DNA from: Ramlibacter sp.
GTDB taxonomy: Bacteria > Pseudomonadota > Gammaproteobacteria > Burkholderiales > Burkholderiaceae_C
DNA: 64,000 nt
Assembly: GCF_028291745.1 (NCBI RefSeq)
Contig: NZ_JAQGNQ010000124.1
Location: 1-64,000, forward strand
Direction: 5' to 3'
Shown here: piece after piece, positions 1 through 8,699 of the stretch
Layout of the letters: every line of letters starts with the position of its first letter
Numbering within the stretch: position 1 is the stretch's first letter
Notes under the pieces: generated by a model
The model's database searches: none
Told to the model about the DNA's origin: nothing
What the model saw: the letters and a program-made list of their open reading frames with translations, nothing else
Translations under genes and position numbers: made by a program

Positions 1-1344
1 GGCTACGAATCGATGACCCCCATCCAGGCCCAGGCGATTCCTGTGGTGCTGGCGGGCAAGGACGTCATGGGTGCCGCCCAGACGGGCACCGGCAAGACCG
101 CCGCCTTCGCGCTGCCCCTGCTGCAGCGCATGATGAAGCATGAGAATGCCTCCACCTCGCCGGCGCGCCATCCGGTGCGCGCCCTGGTGCTCCTGCCCAC
201 CCGCGAACTCGCCGACCAGGTGGCGCAGCAGGTCAAGCTCTACGGCAAATACACCAACCTGCGCAGCGCGGTCGTCTTCGGCGGCATCGACATGAAGCCG
301 CAGACCCTGGAGCTGAAGAAGGGCGTCGAAGTGCTGGTGGCCACGCCGGGGCGCCTGCTCGATCACATCGAGGCCAAGAATGCCGTGCTGAACCAGGTCG
401 AATACGTGGTGCTGGATGAGGCCGACCGGATGCTGGACATCGGCTTCCTGCCCGACCTGCAGCGCATCCTGTCGTTCCTGCCCAAGCAGCGCATCACCTT
501 GCTGTTCTCGGCGACTTTCTCGCCCGAGATCAAGCGCCTGGCCAGCAGCTACCTGCAGGACCCGGTGGTGATCGAGGTCTCGCGGCCGAACACCACCGCG
601 TCGACGGTCGAACAGCATTTCTACAGCGTCGTGGACGACGACAAGCGGCGCGCCGTCAAGCAGATCGTGCGCCAGCGCGGTATCACCCAGGCCTTCGTGT
701 TCGTCAACAGCAAGCTCGGTTGCGCGCGGCTGGCGCGCTCGCTGGAGCGGGAGGGCATGAAGACCACGGCGCTGCACGGCGACAAGAGCCAGGACGAGCG
801 CCTGAAGGCGCTGGACTCCTTCAAGAAGGGCGAGGTCGACCTGCTGGTGGCCACCGACGTCGCGGCCCGCGGCCTCGACATCAAGGACGTGCCGGCGGTG
901 TTCAACTTCGACGTGCCGTTCAACGCCGAGGACTACATCCACCGCATCGGCCGCACGGGTCGCGCGGGTGCGTCGGGGCTGGCGGTGACGCTGGTGTCGC
1001 CGAGCGACACGCGCCTCATGGCCGATCTGGAAAAGCTGTTGAAGCGCAAGATCGAGATCGAGCCGATCGAGTACGAGGAAGACCGTCCGCGCGGCCGCAT
1101 CAACGACGGCCGCCGGGCCTGGCGCGAGGAGGACGAGGACCGTTCCGCGCGCAACGAGGAACGCCGCCGCGAGTCGCGTTCCTTCGGTGCGCCCAAGGAC
1201 CCCTTCTTCGAGCAGCCCTACGAGCCGCCGCAGCGCGAGGAAGCGCCTTCCTGGGAAGCCGGCGCCAAGCCGGCGAGCGGCCGCGTCTCCGCGAACATCA
1301 AGCCCAAGCGCAAGGTGGCGGCGCTGTTCAAGTCGGCGGAATAA
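1..1344 (+). CDS. rhlE: DEAD-box ATP-dependent RNA helicase, RhlE-like (5' truncated by window edge)
   Basis: ATP-dependent RNA helicase of the DEAD-box family, expected to remodel RNA in the cytoplasm. The reading frame is open from base 1, so the true start lies outside. Visible motifs in order: the Q motif (GYESMTPIQ), Walker A (AQTGTGKT, about base 76), PTRELA, the DEAD box (VLDEADRML, about base 410), SAT in LLFSATFS, and motif VI HRIGRTGRAG (about base 940). The C-terminal ~110 residues are charged and Arg/Glu-rich, as in RhlE-type proteins, where such tails bind RNA. The family is certain. RhlE rather than another DEAD-box paralogue is inferred from the tail and the compact core. Confidence 0.93.
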   Translation, partial: GYESMTPIQAQAIPVVLAGKDVMGAAQTGTGKTAAFALPLLQRMMKHENASTSPARHPVRALVLLPTRELADQVAQQVKLYGKYTNLRSAVVFGGIDMKPQTLELKKGVEVLVATPGRLLDHIEAKNAVLNQVEYVVLDEADRMLDIGFLPDLQRILSFLPKQRITLLFSATFSPEIKRLASSYLQDPVVIEVSRPNTTASTVEQHFYSVVDDDKRRAVKQIVRQRGITQAFVFVNSKLGCARLARSLEREGMKTTALHGDKSQDERLKALDSFKKGEVDLLVATDVAARGLDIKDVPAVFNFDVPFNAEDYIHRIGRTGRAGASGLAVTLVSPSDTRLMADLEKLLKRKIEIEPIEYEEDRPRGRINDGRRAWREEDEDRSARNEERRRESRSFGAPKDPFFEQPYEPPQREEAPSWEAGAKPASGRVSANIKPKRKVAALFKSAE

Positions 1345-1365
1345 GCGCGTCGATGGCTGCCGTCG

Positions 1366-1508
1366 TGGATGGCGGCTCGAGGCCACATGACAGCCAGAAC
1401 CGGGCGCCCTTCGCGCCGTCGCAAGGATGTCATCCCGGGCTCGACCCGGGATCCACGCTGCGCATGCATTGGCGCTGTCGTGGATTGCGGCTCGAGGCCG
1501 CAATGACA
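1366..1508. repeat. Three units of a 28-bp REP-like imperfect palindrome
   Basis: The gap between the helicase and apaH holds three related units: 1366-1392 (minus), 1428-1455 (plus) and 1481-1508 (minus). Read in one orientation they fit TGTCAT, a GC-rich core with a GGGCTYGASCC-like dyad, and GATCCA. The middle unit contains the near-perfect dyad ATCCCGGG/CCCGGGAT. The units alternate in orientation, as REP/BIME elements do. Two more copies lie at 40006-40033 and 40058-40085. The helicase and apaH genes converge here, so the hairpins could also act in transcript ends. No protein is evident in the gap. Confidence 0.7.
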
Positions 1509-1516
1509 GCCAACGA

Positions 1517-2347
1517 TCACTCCCCCGGCGCCTGCGCCTGTTCGCACGGCTCCTGAATCAGTTCGTGCCCGCCGTCTTCGGCTAGCCGCAGCGCGCTGAG
1601 ACACCCGCCCCACACGCAGCCGGTATCCAGGCCGATCAGGCCCGGCCGCCGCAGGTAGCCCAGCGTCGACCAATGCCCGAAGGCGATGGTCACATCGGCC
1701 GTCCTGCGCCCCGGCACCTCGAACCACGGCAGCAGTCCGCCCGGCGCCTGCTCCGGTCCGCCGGAGGCCTTCAGGTCCATCACCCCTTCCGGCGTGCAAA
1801 AGCGCAGGCGTGTGAGCGCATTCACGATCACGCGCAGGCGGTTCGCGCCGCTCAGGCCATCGTCCCAGCGATCCGGCTGGTTGCCCCACATCTGCGCCAG
1901 GAAGTCGACCAGCCCGGGCCCGCGCAGCACCGACTCGACTTCCCCTGCCAGGCCCATGACCTGCGGCGCGCTCCACTGCGGCAGCACGCCCCCATGCACC
2001 ATCAGGATCCCATGCGCCTGCAAGGCCATGGATCGATGCCGCAGCCACTCGAGCATCGCCTCGCGATCCGGCGCTTGCAGGATGTCGTCCATCGTGTCGT
2101 TGCGGTGCGGCGCGCGATGCCCGTGCGCCACCGCCAGCAGGCTCAGATCGTGGTTGCCCAGCAGGCAGCGCGCCGCAGCGCCATAGCCCGAGAGGCGGCG
2201 CAGCACCGCCGCCGAGGCGGGCCCGCGGTTCACCAGGTCGCCCAGCAGCCAGAGCGTGTCGCGGCTCGGCGAATAGGCGATCCTTGCCAGCAGGCGAGCC
2301 AGCGGCGCGTCGCAACCCTGCAGGTCGCCGATCAGGTAATCGGCCAT
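1517..2347 (-). CDS. apaH: Symmetrical bis(5'-nucleosyl)-tetraphosphatase ApaH
   Basis: Hydrolyses Ap4A symmetrically to two ADP, clearing stress dinucleotides and, in other bacteria, removing Np4 caps from RNA. The 276-residue product begins MADYLIGDLQGC and shows the metallophosphoesterase signature blocks GDLQGC, GDLVNRGP and GNHD, followed by the family block MVHGGVLPQWS. Length is typical for ApaH (~275-280). The start overlaps the end of the upstream DUF2971 gene by 16 nt, so the two are probably translationally coupled. Identification is secure from motifs and length. Confidence 0.96.
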   Translation of the reverse strand: MADYLIGDLQGCDAPLARLLARIAYSPSRDTLWLLGDLVNRGPASAAVLRRLSGYGAAARCLLGNHDLSLLAVAHGHRAPHRNDTMDDILQAPDREAMLEWLRHRSMALQAHGILMVHGGVLPQWSAPQVMGLAGEVESVLRGPGLVDFLAQMWGNQPDRWDDGLSGANRLRVIVNALTRLRFCTPEGVMDLKASGGPEQAPGGLLPWFEVPGRRTADVTIAFGHWSTLGYLRRPGLIGLDTGCVWGGCLSALRLAEDGGHELIQEPCEQAQAPGE

Positions 2348-3255
2348 GTGCGTTGCGAGCGGTATGGCGTGGTGGAGCGGGCCACGCGGGTGGCCCACTG
2401 CGGTTGGTACAGCTCCAGCATGCGGGCCACGGAACGCACCGCCAGCGGGGTGGCCAGCACGGGACCCAGGATGATCCGCTGCACCATCTGCTCCAGCGAA
2501 GGCTTGTGCTCGCCGTCGCCCAGGGCGTCCGTGCTGAAGCGCAGCCGCGGCTCGATGCCGCGCGAACCGATGGCGTAGTGCAGTTGCTGGGTGAAGCGGT
2601 CCTCGAGGTCCTGCTCGCGCAGGTAGACCATGCGCCATTCGCGCTCCTCGTGGAAGCCGCGGTGCTTGGTGAACAGGGCGAACAGCTTGATGCGCTCGAA
2701 CAAGGCCGCGGCCGCGGTGGCCATGTCCTGCACCGAGCCGCCCTGCCGCTGCAGGGCCAGCGCAAAGCGCTGCAGCTTGTGCGCCATCCAGTCCTCGCTG
2801 GCCTCGTACGAGAGGTACTCCACCTGGTGCACCAGCAGCGGCGCGGGCGCGGCCAGCAACTGCGACATGTCGAACACGATGGCCACGCCGTTGCCGTCGC
2901 CGCCATAGCCGCGCCACATCGACAGCAGGCCGTCGTCGCCGATGTTGTCGTCGTGCTCGGAGCAGCTGAAGACGTAGACGTCGAACGCCGACTCGTTGTC
3001 GAAGGCCGTGAACAGCGCATCGAAGGCGTCGAGCAGCGCGTTGTAATGCGCCGGCGGGCAGGCCTGGCGCAGGCCCGTGTGGGTGCGCACGGCGTGCAGG
3101 CCCAGATTCATGCCGTAGCGAAGCTCGTCCACGTCGTTCATGTAGAGCGGGTTGGAAAACCAGATCTCCCCCGTCTGCGCGATGCGCTCCAGGGTGCCGA
3201 TCGACGTGTAATGGGCCAGCAGGGGAACGGCGCCCGGGGCGGGCTGCGCTTGCAT
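2332..3255 (-). CDS. DUF2971 domain protein
   Basis: About 307 residues. The N-terminal block LAHYTSIGTLERIAQTGEIW followed by FSNPLYMNDVDEL is typical of DUF2971, a family of unknown function often found near defence or accessory genes. The C-terminal half carries an EREWRMVYLRE stretch also seen in this family. I chose ATG 3255. An in-frame ATG at 3342 would add 29 residues but would overlap the divergent CorC-like start at 3341, which is unlikely. It precedes and overlaps apaH by 16 nt, so the two probably form a unit. No catalytic role can be assigned from sequence. Confidence 0.8.
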   Translation of the reverse strand: MQAQPAPGAVPLLAHYTSIGTLERIAQTGEIWFSNPLYMNDVDELRYGMNLGLHAVRTHTGLRQACPPAHYNALLDAFDALFTAFDNESAFDVYVFSCSEHDDNIGDDGLLSMWRGYGGDGNGVAIVFDMSQLLAAPAPLLVHQVEYLSYEASEDWMAHKLQRFALALQRQGGSVQDMATAAAALFERIKLFALFTKHRGFHEEREWRMVYLREQDLEDRFTQQLHYAIGSRGIEPRLRFSTDALGDGEHKPSLEQMVQRIILGPVLATPLAVRSVARMLELYQPQWATRVARSTTPYRSQRTWPIT

Positions 3256-3340
3256 GTCTGACCAGAGGACCCGGTCGAGGCTGTCTTCGGGCACGATGCC
3301 TTGCAGTAAAGTCCGTCTCCCTGCGATTCTGTCCTGATTC

Positions 3341-4645
3341 ATGGATTTCCTGCTGATCGCATTCCTCACGTTGGTCAACGGCCTGTTTGCCATGTCCGAA
3401 ATGGCGCTCGCCTCCACGCGGAGGGGGCGCCTGGCGGCCATGGCCGAAGATGGCGACCGCGGCGCGCAGACCGCGATCAAGCTGATGGACCAGCCTACCC
3501 AGTTCCTGTCGACGGTGCAGGTGGGCATCACCTCCATCGGCGTCATCAACGGCATCATCGGCGAGGCCGCCTTCAGCTCCGGCGTGGCCCAGTGGCTGCA
3601 CGGCCTGGGACTGTCGCAGCGCGCCGCCTCGGTGACGGCCACCGCCGTCGTCGTGGCCATCATCACCTACATCACGATCATCTTCGGCGAGCTGGTGCCC
3701 AAGCGCATCGGCCAGATCTACCCGGAGCAGATTGCGCGCTGGATGGCTCGGCCGATGCATTGGCTGTCGCGCGCGGCCGGGCCGTTCGTGAAATTGCTGG
3801 CCGCATCGACGCAGGCCACGCTGCGGCTGCTGGCCGTCAAGGCCACGCCGCGCATGGTCACCGAGGAGGAGATCGCGCACAGCCTGGAAGAGGGGGTGGA
3901 TGCCGGCGTGATCGAGCACCACGAGCACCAGATGGTGCGCAACGTGTTCCACCTCGACGACCGCGCGCTCACCTCGATGATGGTCCCGCGCACGGACGTG
4001 CGCTGGCTCGACGCGGCCCTCAGCGTGCGCGAGGCCTTGCGGCGCGCCGGCGAGAGCGAGGCCCATTCCTGGTACCCGGTGTGCCGCGGCTCGCTGGACG
4101 ACGTGGTGGGCGTGATCAGCGTCTCGCGCCTGATCTCGCTGGGCCCGGGCCACGAGGGACCGGTGGAGCCGCACGCGGTGCCGGCCGTGTTCGTGCCGGA
4201 GACGCTCAGCGGCATGGAACTGCTCGAGCAGTTCCGCAGGCTGGCCTCGCGCCTGGTCTTCGTGGTCGACGAGTACGGGGTGGTGCAGGGCCTGATCACG
4301 CCGCACGACCTGCTGGAAGCCATCACCGGCGAGCTGCAACCGGGCGCCGACGCCCAGGCCTGGGCCACCCGGCGCGAGGACGGCTCCTGGCTGCTCGACG
4401 GCCTGATGCCGGTCTCGGAACTGAAAGCCCGACTGGACATCCGCGACCTGCCCGAGGAGGATAAGGGGCGCTACAACACCCTGGCCGGATTGCTGATGGC
4501 CGTTTCGGGCCACCTGCCCGGTCCGGGGGAGCGCATCGATTGCGGCGACTGGGTGTTCGAGGTGGTGGATCTCGACGGCCGGCGCATCGACAAGGTGCTG
4601 GCCCAGGCCGTCCCGGAGCCCGCGGATGCCGCGGCCGGCGATTGA
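3341..4645 (+). CDS. CNNM/CorC-type membrane protein (hemolysin family: DUF21 + CBS pair + CorC_HlyC domain)
   Basis: Inner-membrane protein of 434 residues. The N-terminal ~190 residues form a DUF21 (CNNM) transmembrane domain, with hydrophobic segments from residue 1 and around residues 95-125 (VVVAIITYITIIFGELVPKR). A cytosolic CBS-domain pair follows (about residues 205-335, containing VFVVDEYGVVQGLIT), then a C-terminal CorC_HlyC domain (GRYNTLAGLLMAV, ending in DGRRIDKVL). Relatives are linked to Mg2+/Co2+ efflux or homeostasis. The 'hemolysin' label is historical and is not evidence of toxicity. It is divergent from the DUF2971-apaH pair. Substrate is unknown. Confidence 0.9.
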   Translation: MDFLLIAFLTLVNGLFAMSEMALASTRRGRLAAMAEDGDRGAQTAIKLMDQPTQFLSTVQVGITSIGVINGIIGEAAFSSGVAQWLHGLGLSQRAASVTATAVVVAIITYITIIFGELVPKRIGQIYPEQIARWMARPMHWLSRAAGPFVKLLAASTQATLRLLAVKATPRMVTEEEIAHSLEEGVDAGVIEHHEHQMVRNVFHLDDRALTSMMVPRTDVRWLDAALSVREALRRAGESEAHSWYPVCRGSLDDVVGVISVSRLISLGPGHEGPVEPHAVPAVFVPETLSGMELLEQFRRLASRLVFVVDEYGVVQGLITPHDLLEAITGELQPGADAQAWATRREDGSWLLDGLMPVSELKARLDIRDLPEEDKGRYNTLAGLLMAVSGHLPGPGERIDCGDWVFEVVDLDGRRIDKVLAQAVPEPADAAAGD

Positions 4646-4670
4646 CAAGAACTGCCTGAGGAGGAGAGAC

Positions 4671-5405
4671 ATGGCCGACCCCCTGAACTACGCGGCACCC
4701 GCGCTGCTCGATCGCAACAAGCACCGCCGCACCCGCGTGCGCCCCGGCGCCGGCTTCGCCTTCGCCCGCAACACCAACTCGGTCTATGTGGCGGCGGCGG
4801 AATTCAACGAGGCTGCCAAGGAATACGCGATCGTCTTCACGCGCAGCGGCACCGGCGGTCAGCCCGCGCCCGTGCTGCTGCTGGGAATGCGCGATCGCGA
4901 AAACCTGTTCGTGGCCGAGGGCGACCGCTGGGACGGGCGCTACATCCCCGCCTTCGTGCGCCGCTATCCCTTCGTGCTGGCGCAGGCGCCGCAGCAGCAG
5001 CTGGCCGTGTGCATCGACGAGGCTTGTCCCGGCTTGTCCGAGAGCGAGGGCGAGGCCCTGTTCGACGGCGAGGGCCAGGAGACGCCCTACCTGAAGAACA
5101 CGCTCAGCTTCCTCACCGACTACCAGCGCGAGTACGCCCGCACCGAGGCTTTCTGCAAGCGGCTCGACGAGGCCGGCCTGTTGACGGAGATGAATGCGCG
5201 CGCCGACCTGAACGACGGCAGCAGCTATGCCGTCAATGGCATGCTGATCGTCGACGAGAAGAAGTTGCTGGCCCTGCCCGATGCCACGGTGCTGAGCCTG
5301 TTTCGCACCGGCGAGCTGCACCTGGTGTCGGTGCACCTCGCCTCACTGACCAACATGCAGCGGCTGGTGGACCGGATGGCGCAAAGGCCTGCGCCGGCGC
5401 GCTGA
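4671..5405 (+). CDS. SapC family protein
   Basis: Product of 244 residues resembling the SapC family, first described near S-layer genes but widespread and of unclear function. Visible family features are the N-terminal segment with FARNTNSVYVAAAEF, the central YIPAFVRRYPFVLA block, and LFDGEGQETPYL. No signal peptide or membrane segment is seen. The ATG at 4671 has a strong upstream GAGGAGAGA, which decides the start over an upstream in-frame ATG at 4626 that would overlap the preceding gene. It lies 25 nt after the CorC-like gene on the same strand. Confidence 0.85.
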   Translation: MADPLNYAAPALLDRNKHRRTRVRPGAGFAFARNTNSVYVAAAEFNEAAKEYAIVFTRSGTGGQPAPVLLLGMRDRENLFVAEGDRWDGRYIPAFVRRYPFVLAQAPQQQLAVCIDEACPGLSESEGEALFDGEGQETPYLKNTLSFLTDYQREYARTEAFCKRLDEAGLLTEMNARADLNDGSSYAVNGMLIVDEKKLLALPDATVLSLFRTGELHLVSVHLASLTNMQRLVDRMAQRPAPAR

Positions 5406-5420
5406 GGCAGCGCGGGCCGC

Positions 5421-5777
5421 TCAGGCCTGCAGCGGCTCGCGACCGGCGAAACGCGCCGGGTCGATCACTTCCAGCGCGCCTTGCGCGACCAGCTGGCGCA
5501 GGAGCTTGTCGAGGTCCTGTGCCGGCATCGTGCAGCGCGCCGCCAGCCATTGCCGGTTGACGGGTTGGCTGCTCATGACTGACAGGATGCGATAGATCTC
5601 GGCCGTGCGCTCGGTGTCGCCGAGCTCCGGCCACGCCTTGAGCCGAAAGATCAGATCGGCACCAGCGCCGCGGAGGCGGGCCGGGGCGGGCCGGGTGGCC
5701 TGGAAGGAACTGGCGCCGGCCTGCTGGGCCGATCCGCCCAACAGCCGGCGAAGCGAGACAAACGTCAATGAAAGCAT
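5421..5777 (-). CDS. Small hypothetical protein, possible winged-helix
   Basis: 118 residues, not recognised as a named family. After an Arg/Ala-rich N-terminus, the C-terminal ~70 residues (LGDTERTAEIYRILSVMSS through LRQLVAQGALEVID) look like a winged helix-turn-helix of the MarR/ArsR type by pattern alone. It ends 15 nt from the convergent SapC stop. The first ~35 residues are low-complexity, so the true start could be internal. A role in regulation is only a guess. Confidence 0.55.
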   Translation of the reverse strand: MLSLTFVSLRRLLGGSAQQAGASSFQATRPAPARLRGAGADLIFRLKAWPELGDTERTAEIYRILSVMSSQPVNRQWLAARCTMPAQDLDKLLRQLVAQGALEVIDPARFAGREPLQA

Positions 5778-5957
5778 GTAGGAAGTGTCCGACGCTGCGT
5801 TGCACGCGCTCTAGGGGAAAGGTCAGCACGGCCGTAGTGCTTTTCCTAACACCTTCTACCTGCCCTCACAATCGTTCGATGGGAGGTTTGGTGCGCCGAA
5901 AGCCTCGGCCAAAAGGAGGGGCCCGAAGGTGAGCCCTCACGAACGTACGCCGCGCGC

Positions 5958-6641
5958 CTACGCGCCGTCGTCCGCCGCGATGCGGTAACCGACGCCCCGC
6001 ACGGTCTGGATCACGTTGTCGCCCAGCTTCTTGCGCAGGTGATGTACGTGCACTTCGACAGCGCTGCCATCGCCCACCCGGTTGCCGCTGCGCGCCTGGA
6101 TGTCGGCGCGGCTCAGCGTCCTGGGCTGGTCTTCCAGCAGGGCCAGCAGCACGGCGAACTCCTGCTCGGTCAGTTCGATCGGCGTGCCGGCGCGCTGCAC
6201 GAAGCGGTTGTTCGGATCCAGCACCAGGTCGCGGTAGCTGATCTGGCCGGCCGAGAGCGTCGTCCGCCGGCGCAGCAGGGCGCGCATCACGGCGGCGACC
6301 TCCTCGAGGTGCACGGGCTTGATCACGTAGCCGTCGGCGCCGAGGTCCAGCGCGGTCAGCCGCGAGCGCAGCTGCGAGCGGGCCGAGACCACCAGCACTG
6401 GCGTCTTCGCCTCCGGCAGTTCGCCGGCCGGCGAGCGGCGCAGCTTCTGCAGCAGGTCCGTACCTTCGCCGTCCGGCAGGCTCAGGTCCAGCACGAGGAT
6501 GTCGAACGAAGCAGTCCGCAGGGCCTCCCACGCGGACGCCAGGTCCTCGCGGGTTTGCGCCTCCCATTGCTGGCGCCGGACGATGCCGGCGAGCGCGGCG
6601 GAGGTGGTTGGATCATCCTCGACGATCAGGACACGGGTCAT
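5958..6641 (-). CDS. OmpR/PhoB-family response regulator (orphan)
   Basis: 227-residue two-domain response regulator. The receiver (residues 1-115) has the acidic pair EDD, the phosphoacceptor Asp in FDILVLDLSLPDG, Ser in VVSARS and the conserved Lys in YVIKPVH. The C-terminal winged helix (about 130-225) ends with RGVGYRI, typical of OmpR/PhoB DNA-binding domains. No histidine kinase gene lies next to it, so its partner is unknown. It is monocistronic here, with a small secreted-protein gene upstream on the same strand. Family assignment is secure; target genes are unknown. Confidence 0.92.
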   Translation of the reverse strand: MTRVLIVEDDPTTSAALAGIVRRQQWEAQTREDLASAWEALRTASFDILVLDLSLPDGEGTDLLQKLRRSPAGELPEAKTPVLVVSARSQLRSRLTALDLGADGYVIKPVHLEEVAAVMRALLRRRTTLSAGQISYRDLVLDPNNRFVQRAGTPIELTEQEFAVLLALLEDQPRTLSRADIQARSGNRVGDGSAVEVHVHHLRKKLGDNVIQTVRGVGYRIAADDGA

Positions 6642-6724
6642 GCGTTCTCAGGAGCTGATGCTCCGAGAATACGGCATGGCCCGGCTTCCTTGGTGCGGCG
6701 GAGCCGAACGTGCACTCCCGCCGG

Positions 6725-7033
6725 TCAGGCGGAGAGTTCGGGCTTCAGTTCCTGGGCCGGGATCACCCCCTGGTCACCGTCTTCGTAGATCAGGTAGGCG
6801 GCGTTGCCCATCATGCGCCAGCAGGCGTTGAAGCGCTGGCCCTGGAACAGGGCGGAAGCGGCGCGGTATTCGCCTACGTCGCCGGGTTCGATGCGGCTCA
6901 GGACGAGGTCGCTCTTGCACGCCTCTTCTGACAGCCGCACGGAGTCGTTACCCTGCCGGGCGATCAGGTCCTGGGCGAAGACCGGCGCGGCGGCCAGGGT
7001 GGCGAGGGCGGCGCAGAACACAACGGCTTTCAT
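6725..7033 (-). CDS. Small exported hypothetical protein
   Basis: 102 residues beginning with a clear Sec signal peptide (MKAVVFCAALATLAAAPVFA, predicted cleavage after AQA-like VFA-Q). The mature part has two cysteines (SEEACKSD and FNACWRMM) that could form a disulfide in the periplasm. I do not recognise the family. The ATG at 7033 was chosen because the signal peptide starts there. It lies 83 nt upstream of the response regulator on the same strand, but co-transcription is uncertain. Confidence 0.7.
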   Translation of the reverse strand: MKAVVFCAALATLAAAPVFAQDLIARQGNDSVRLSEEACKSDLVLSRIEPGDVGEYRAASALFQGQRFNACWRMMGNAAYLIYEDGDQGVIPAQELKPELSA

Positions 7034-7388
7034 CGAAAACTCCAGAAGGTGAGCGCATCCGCAGGCGACGGGATGAGGACTGAAGGTCTGCGCTATGGCC
7101 GCAATGTTGCGACGCAGCTTCGCGGGAACCTGTAGGAGAGGCGGTGCCGCAGCCGTCCGCCAAGCACGCCTCGACACCGTCGCTGCCGCGAAGTCGACAC
7201 AGCGTCGGCGTCCGGCGGGCGTAGGCTGCCCCAGCCGCAATTCGTCAGCGTGACATGCTGCGTGCCGCGCCATCATTTACAGCCCGGGTTGCACTGCATC
7301 GACTCCGTCCTACGGGGGGTCGTGCGCCGCGGTCGCAAGCTCGGCTTCGCCGGTGCATGGGTGCCGGCCTTGCAAAGGAGACAGAAGC
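7034..7388. other. Divergent intergenic region, no gene seen
   Basis: About 355 bases between the divergent exported-protein gene and the WxxGxW-repeat gene. It presumably holds both promoters. I see no convincing protein frame, RNA gene or clear inverted repeat. A Shine-Dalgarno AAAGGAGA lies just before the ATG at 7389. Confidence 0.5.
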
Positions 7389-7742
7389 ATGAACAAGAGA
7401 GACTTCCTCGGTGGCCTGCTGGCCGTGTCCTTCGGCGGCTGGATGAGCGCGGCCGAGGCGCAGGTGATCGTGCGCGTCGCACCGCCGCCGCCGCGCGAGG
7501 AACGCATGCCGCCGATGCGCCGCGGCATGGTGTGGATACCGGGCATCTGGGACTGGAGCGGTCGCCGCTACGTCTGGCGCACCGGGCACTGGGTCCCCGA
7601 GCGCCGCGGCCACCGCTGGCGCGAGGATCGCTGGGTCCCGCGCAATGGCGGCTGGGCGCGTGAACGCGGCGGCTGGGACCGGGACGGCGACGGCGTGCCG
7701 AACCGCATGGACGCACGCCCCAACAATCCGCACCGCCAGTAG
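7389..7742 (+). CDS. Exported WxxGxW-repeat protein (YXWGXW family-like)
   Basis: 117 residues. The N-terminal MNKRDFLGGLLAVSFGGW leads into a signal-like segment ending near AEAQ. The mature region is Trp/Arg-rich, with repeats of the form VWIPGIWDW, VWRTGHWVP and RWREDRWVPRNGGW, matching the WxxGxW repeat pattern of envelope proteins. The tail DRDGDGVPNRMDARP resembles a thrombospondin type 3/EF-like Ca2+-binding Asp motif. Function is unknown, probably envelope-associated. The ATG at 7389 follows AAAGGAGACAG, a strong ribosome site. Confidence 0.75.
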   Translation: MNKRDFLGGLLAVSFGGWMSAAEAQVIVRVAPPPPREERMPPMRRGMVWIPGIWDWSGRRYVWRTGHWVPERRGHRWREDRWVPRNGGWARERGGWDRDGDGVPNRMDARPNNPHRQ

Positions 7743-7783
7743 GCGCCCGTGCCCCGGAGAGGAACCGTTAGCATTCCCTTCCG

Positions 7784-7918
7784 ATGCGCATCCTGCTGAT
7801 TGAAGACGACAAGGTGCTGGCCGACGCGCTCGCGCGCGCGCCGGGCCATTCCGCCCACGCGTCCATGCGGCGGGCACGGGCGAAGAGGCCGGCCGCGTGC
7901 TCGCCCTCGGCACGGTAG
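7784..7918 (+). pseudogene. Relic of a response-regulator receiver domain
   Basis: A start codon preceded by GGAGAGGAAC opens a frame MRILLIEDDKVLADALARA, the canonical first helix and strand of a receiver domain with its acidic pair. The frame then shifts. In the +1 frame the next bases read TGEEAGRVLALG, the expected continuation (helix 1 / strand 2 region) of QseB/OmpR-type receivers. After ~45 codons all similarity stops and terC begins 8 nt later. The remaining ~180 codons are absent, so this is a truncated, frameshifted remnant, not a functional gene. Confidence 0.7.
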
Positions 7919-7925
7919 GAACACC

Positions 7926-8624
7926 ATGGATCTCCTGACCAGTGCCGTCTTCTGGTTTGCCCTTTTCAAGATCATCCTGATCAACATCGTGCTGTCGGGT
8001 GACAACGCGGTGGTCATCGCGCTGGCCTGCCGCTCCCTGCCGCCGCAGCAGCAGAAGAAGGCGATCGTGTTCGGCAGCGTCGGCGCGATCGTGATGCGCG
8101 TGGTGCTGACCTTCTTCGCCGTCAAGCTGCTGGCGCTACCCTGGCTGAAGCTGGTGGGCGCGGCCTTGCTGCTGTGGATCGGCATCGGCCTGCTGAAGGA
8201 GGAAGACGAGGACGACGAGCTCGAGGGCCATTCGGGCCTGTTTGCCGCGATCAAGACGATCATCGTGGCGGACCTGGTGATGAGCATCGACAACGTGATC
8301 GGCGTGGCCGCGGCCGCCAACAACGACCTGCTGCTGCTGGTGATCGGCCTGATCATCAGCATTCCGCTGATCGTGTTCGGCAGTACGCTGCTGCTCAAGA
8401 TGATGGGTCGGTTCCCGATCATCATCACCCTGGGGGCCGCGCTACTGGGTTGGGTCGCCGGCGACATGGCGATGTCCGACCCGGCGATCGCGCCCTACGT
8501 CGGCGAGCACGCCGAGACCCTGCAGAGCATTGCCGCCGTGATCGGCGCGGCGATCGTCGTCGCCGTCGGCAAGTGGCTCGCCAGGCGCAGCACGGCGGGC
8601 GAGCCTGGCGAGCACGCCGCCTGA
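7926..8624 (+). CDS. TerC family integral membrane protein
   Basis: 232 residues with about seven hydrophobic segments. The two hallmark acidic membrane motifs of TerC proteins are visible: VLSGDNAVVIALA near residue 25 and VMSIDNVIGVAAAA near residue 125, the Asp-Asn pairs thought to bind metal. An acidic loop (KEEDEDDEL, about residues 95-105) separates the halves. Relatives such as the YjbE/Alx/MntP-like group are linked to Mn2+ export or metal homeostasis. It directly follows the receiver relic. Metal specificity is not readable from sequence. Confidence 0.9.
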   Translation: MDLLTSAVFWFALFKIILINIVLSGDNAVVIALACRSLPPQQQKKAIVFGSVGAIVMRVVLTFFAVKLLALPWLKLVGAALLLWIGIGLLKEEDEDDELEGHSGLFAAIKTIIVADLVMSIDNVIGVAAAANNDLLLLVIGLIISIPLIVFGSTLLLKMMGRFPIIITLGAALLGWVAGDMAMSDPAIAPYVGEHAETLQSIAAVIGAAIVVAVGKWLARRSTAGEPGEHAA

Positions 8625-8699
8625 GCCGCGCCGGCTCGCCTACGCCTCGTTCCGCGCGCAGACGACAAGCCGGCTGCCGGCGCGCTGCAGACTGTGCGC

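Noticed and set aside
3253..3342. Longer start for the DUF2971 gene at ATG 3342
   Set aside because: Would overlap the start codon of the divergent CorC-like gene (3341) and adds unconserved residues; ATG 3255 preferred.
1517..4672. Minus-strand open frame of about 1050 codons running through apaH, DUF2971 and the CorC-like gene
   Set aside because: Only the apaH part has motifs; the rest is the antisense shadow of GC-rich genes and has no start or family features.
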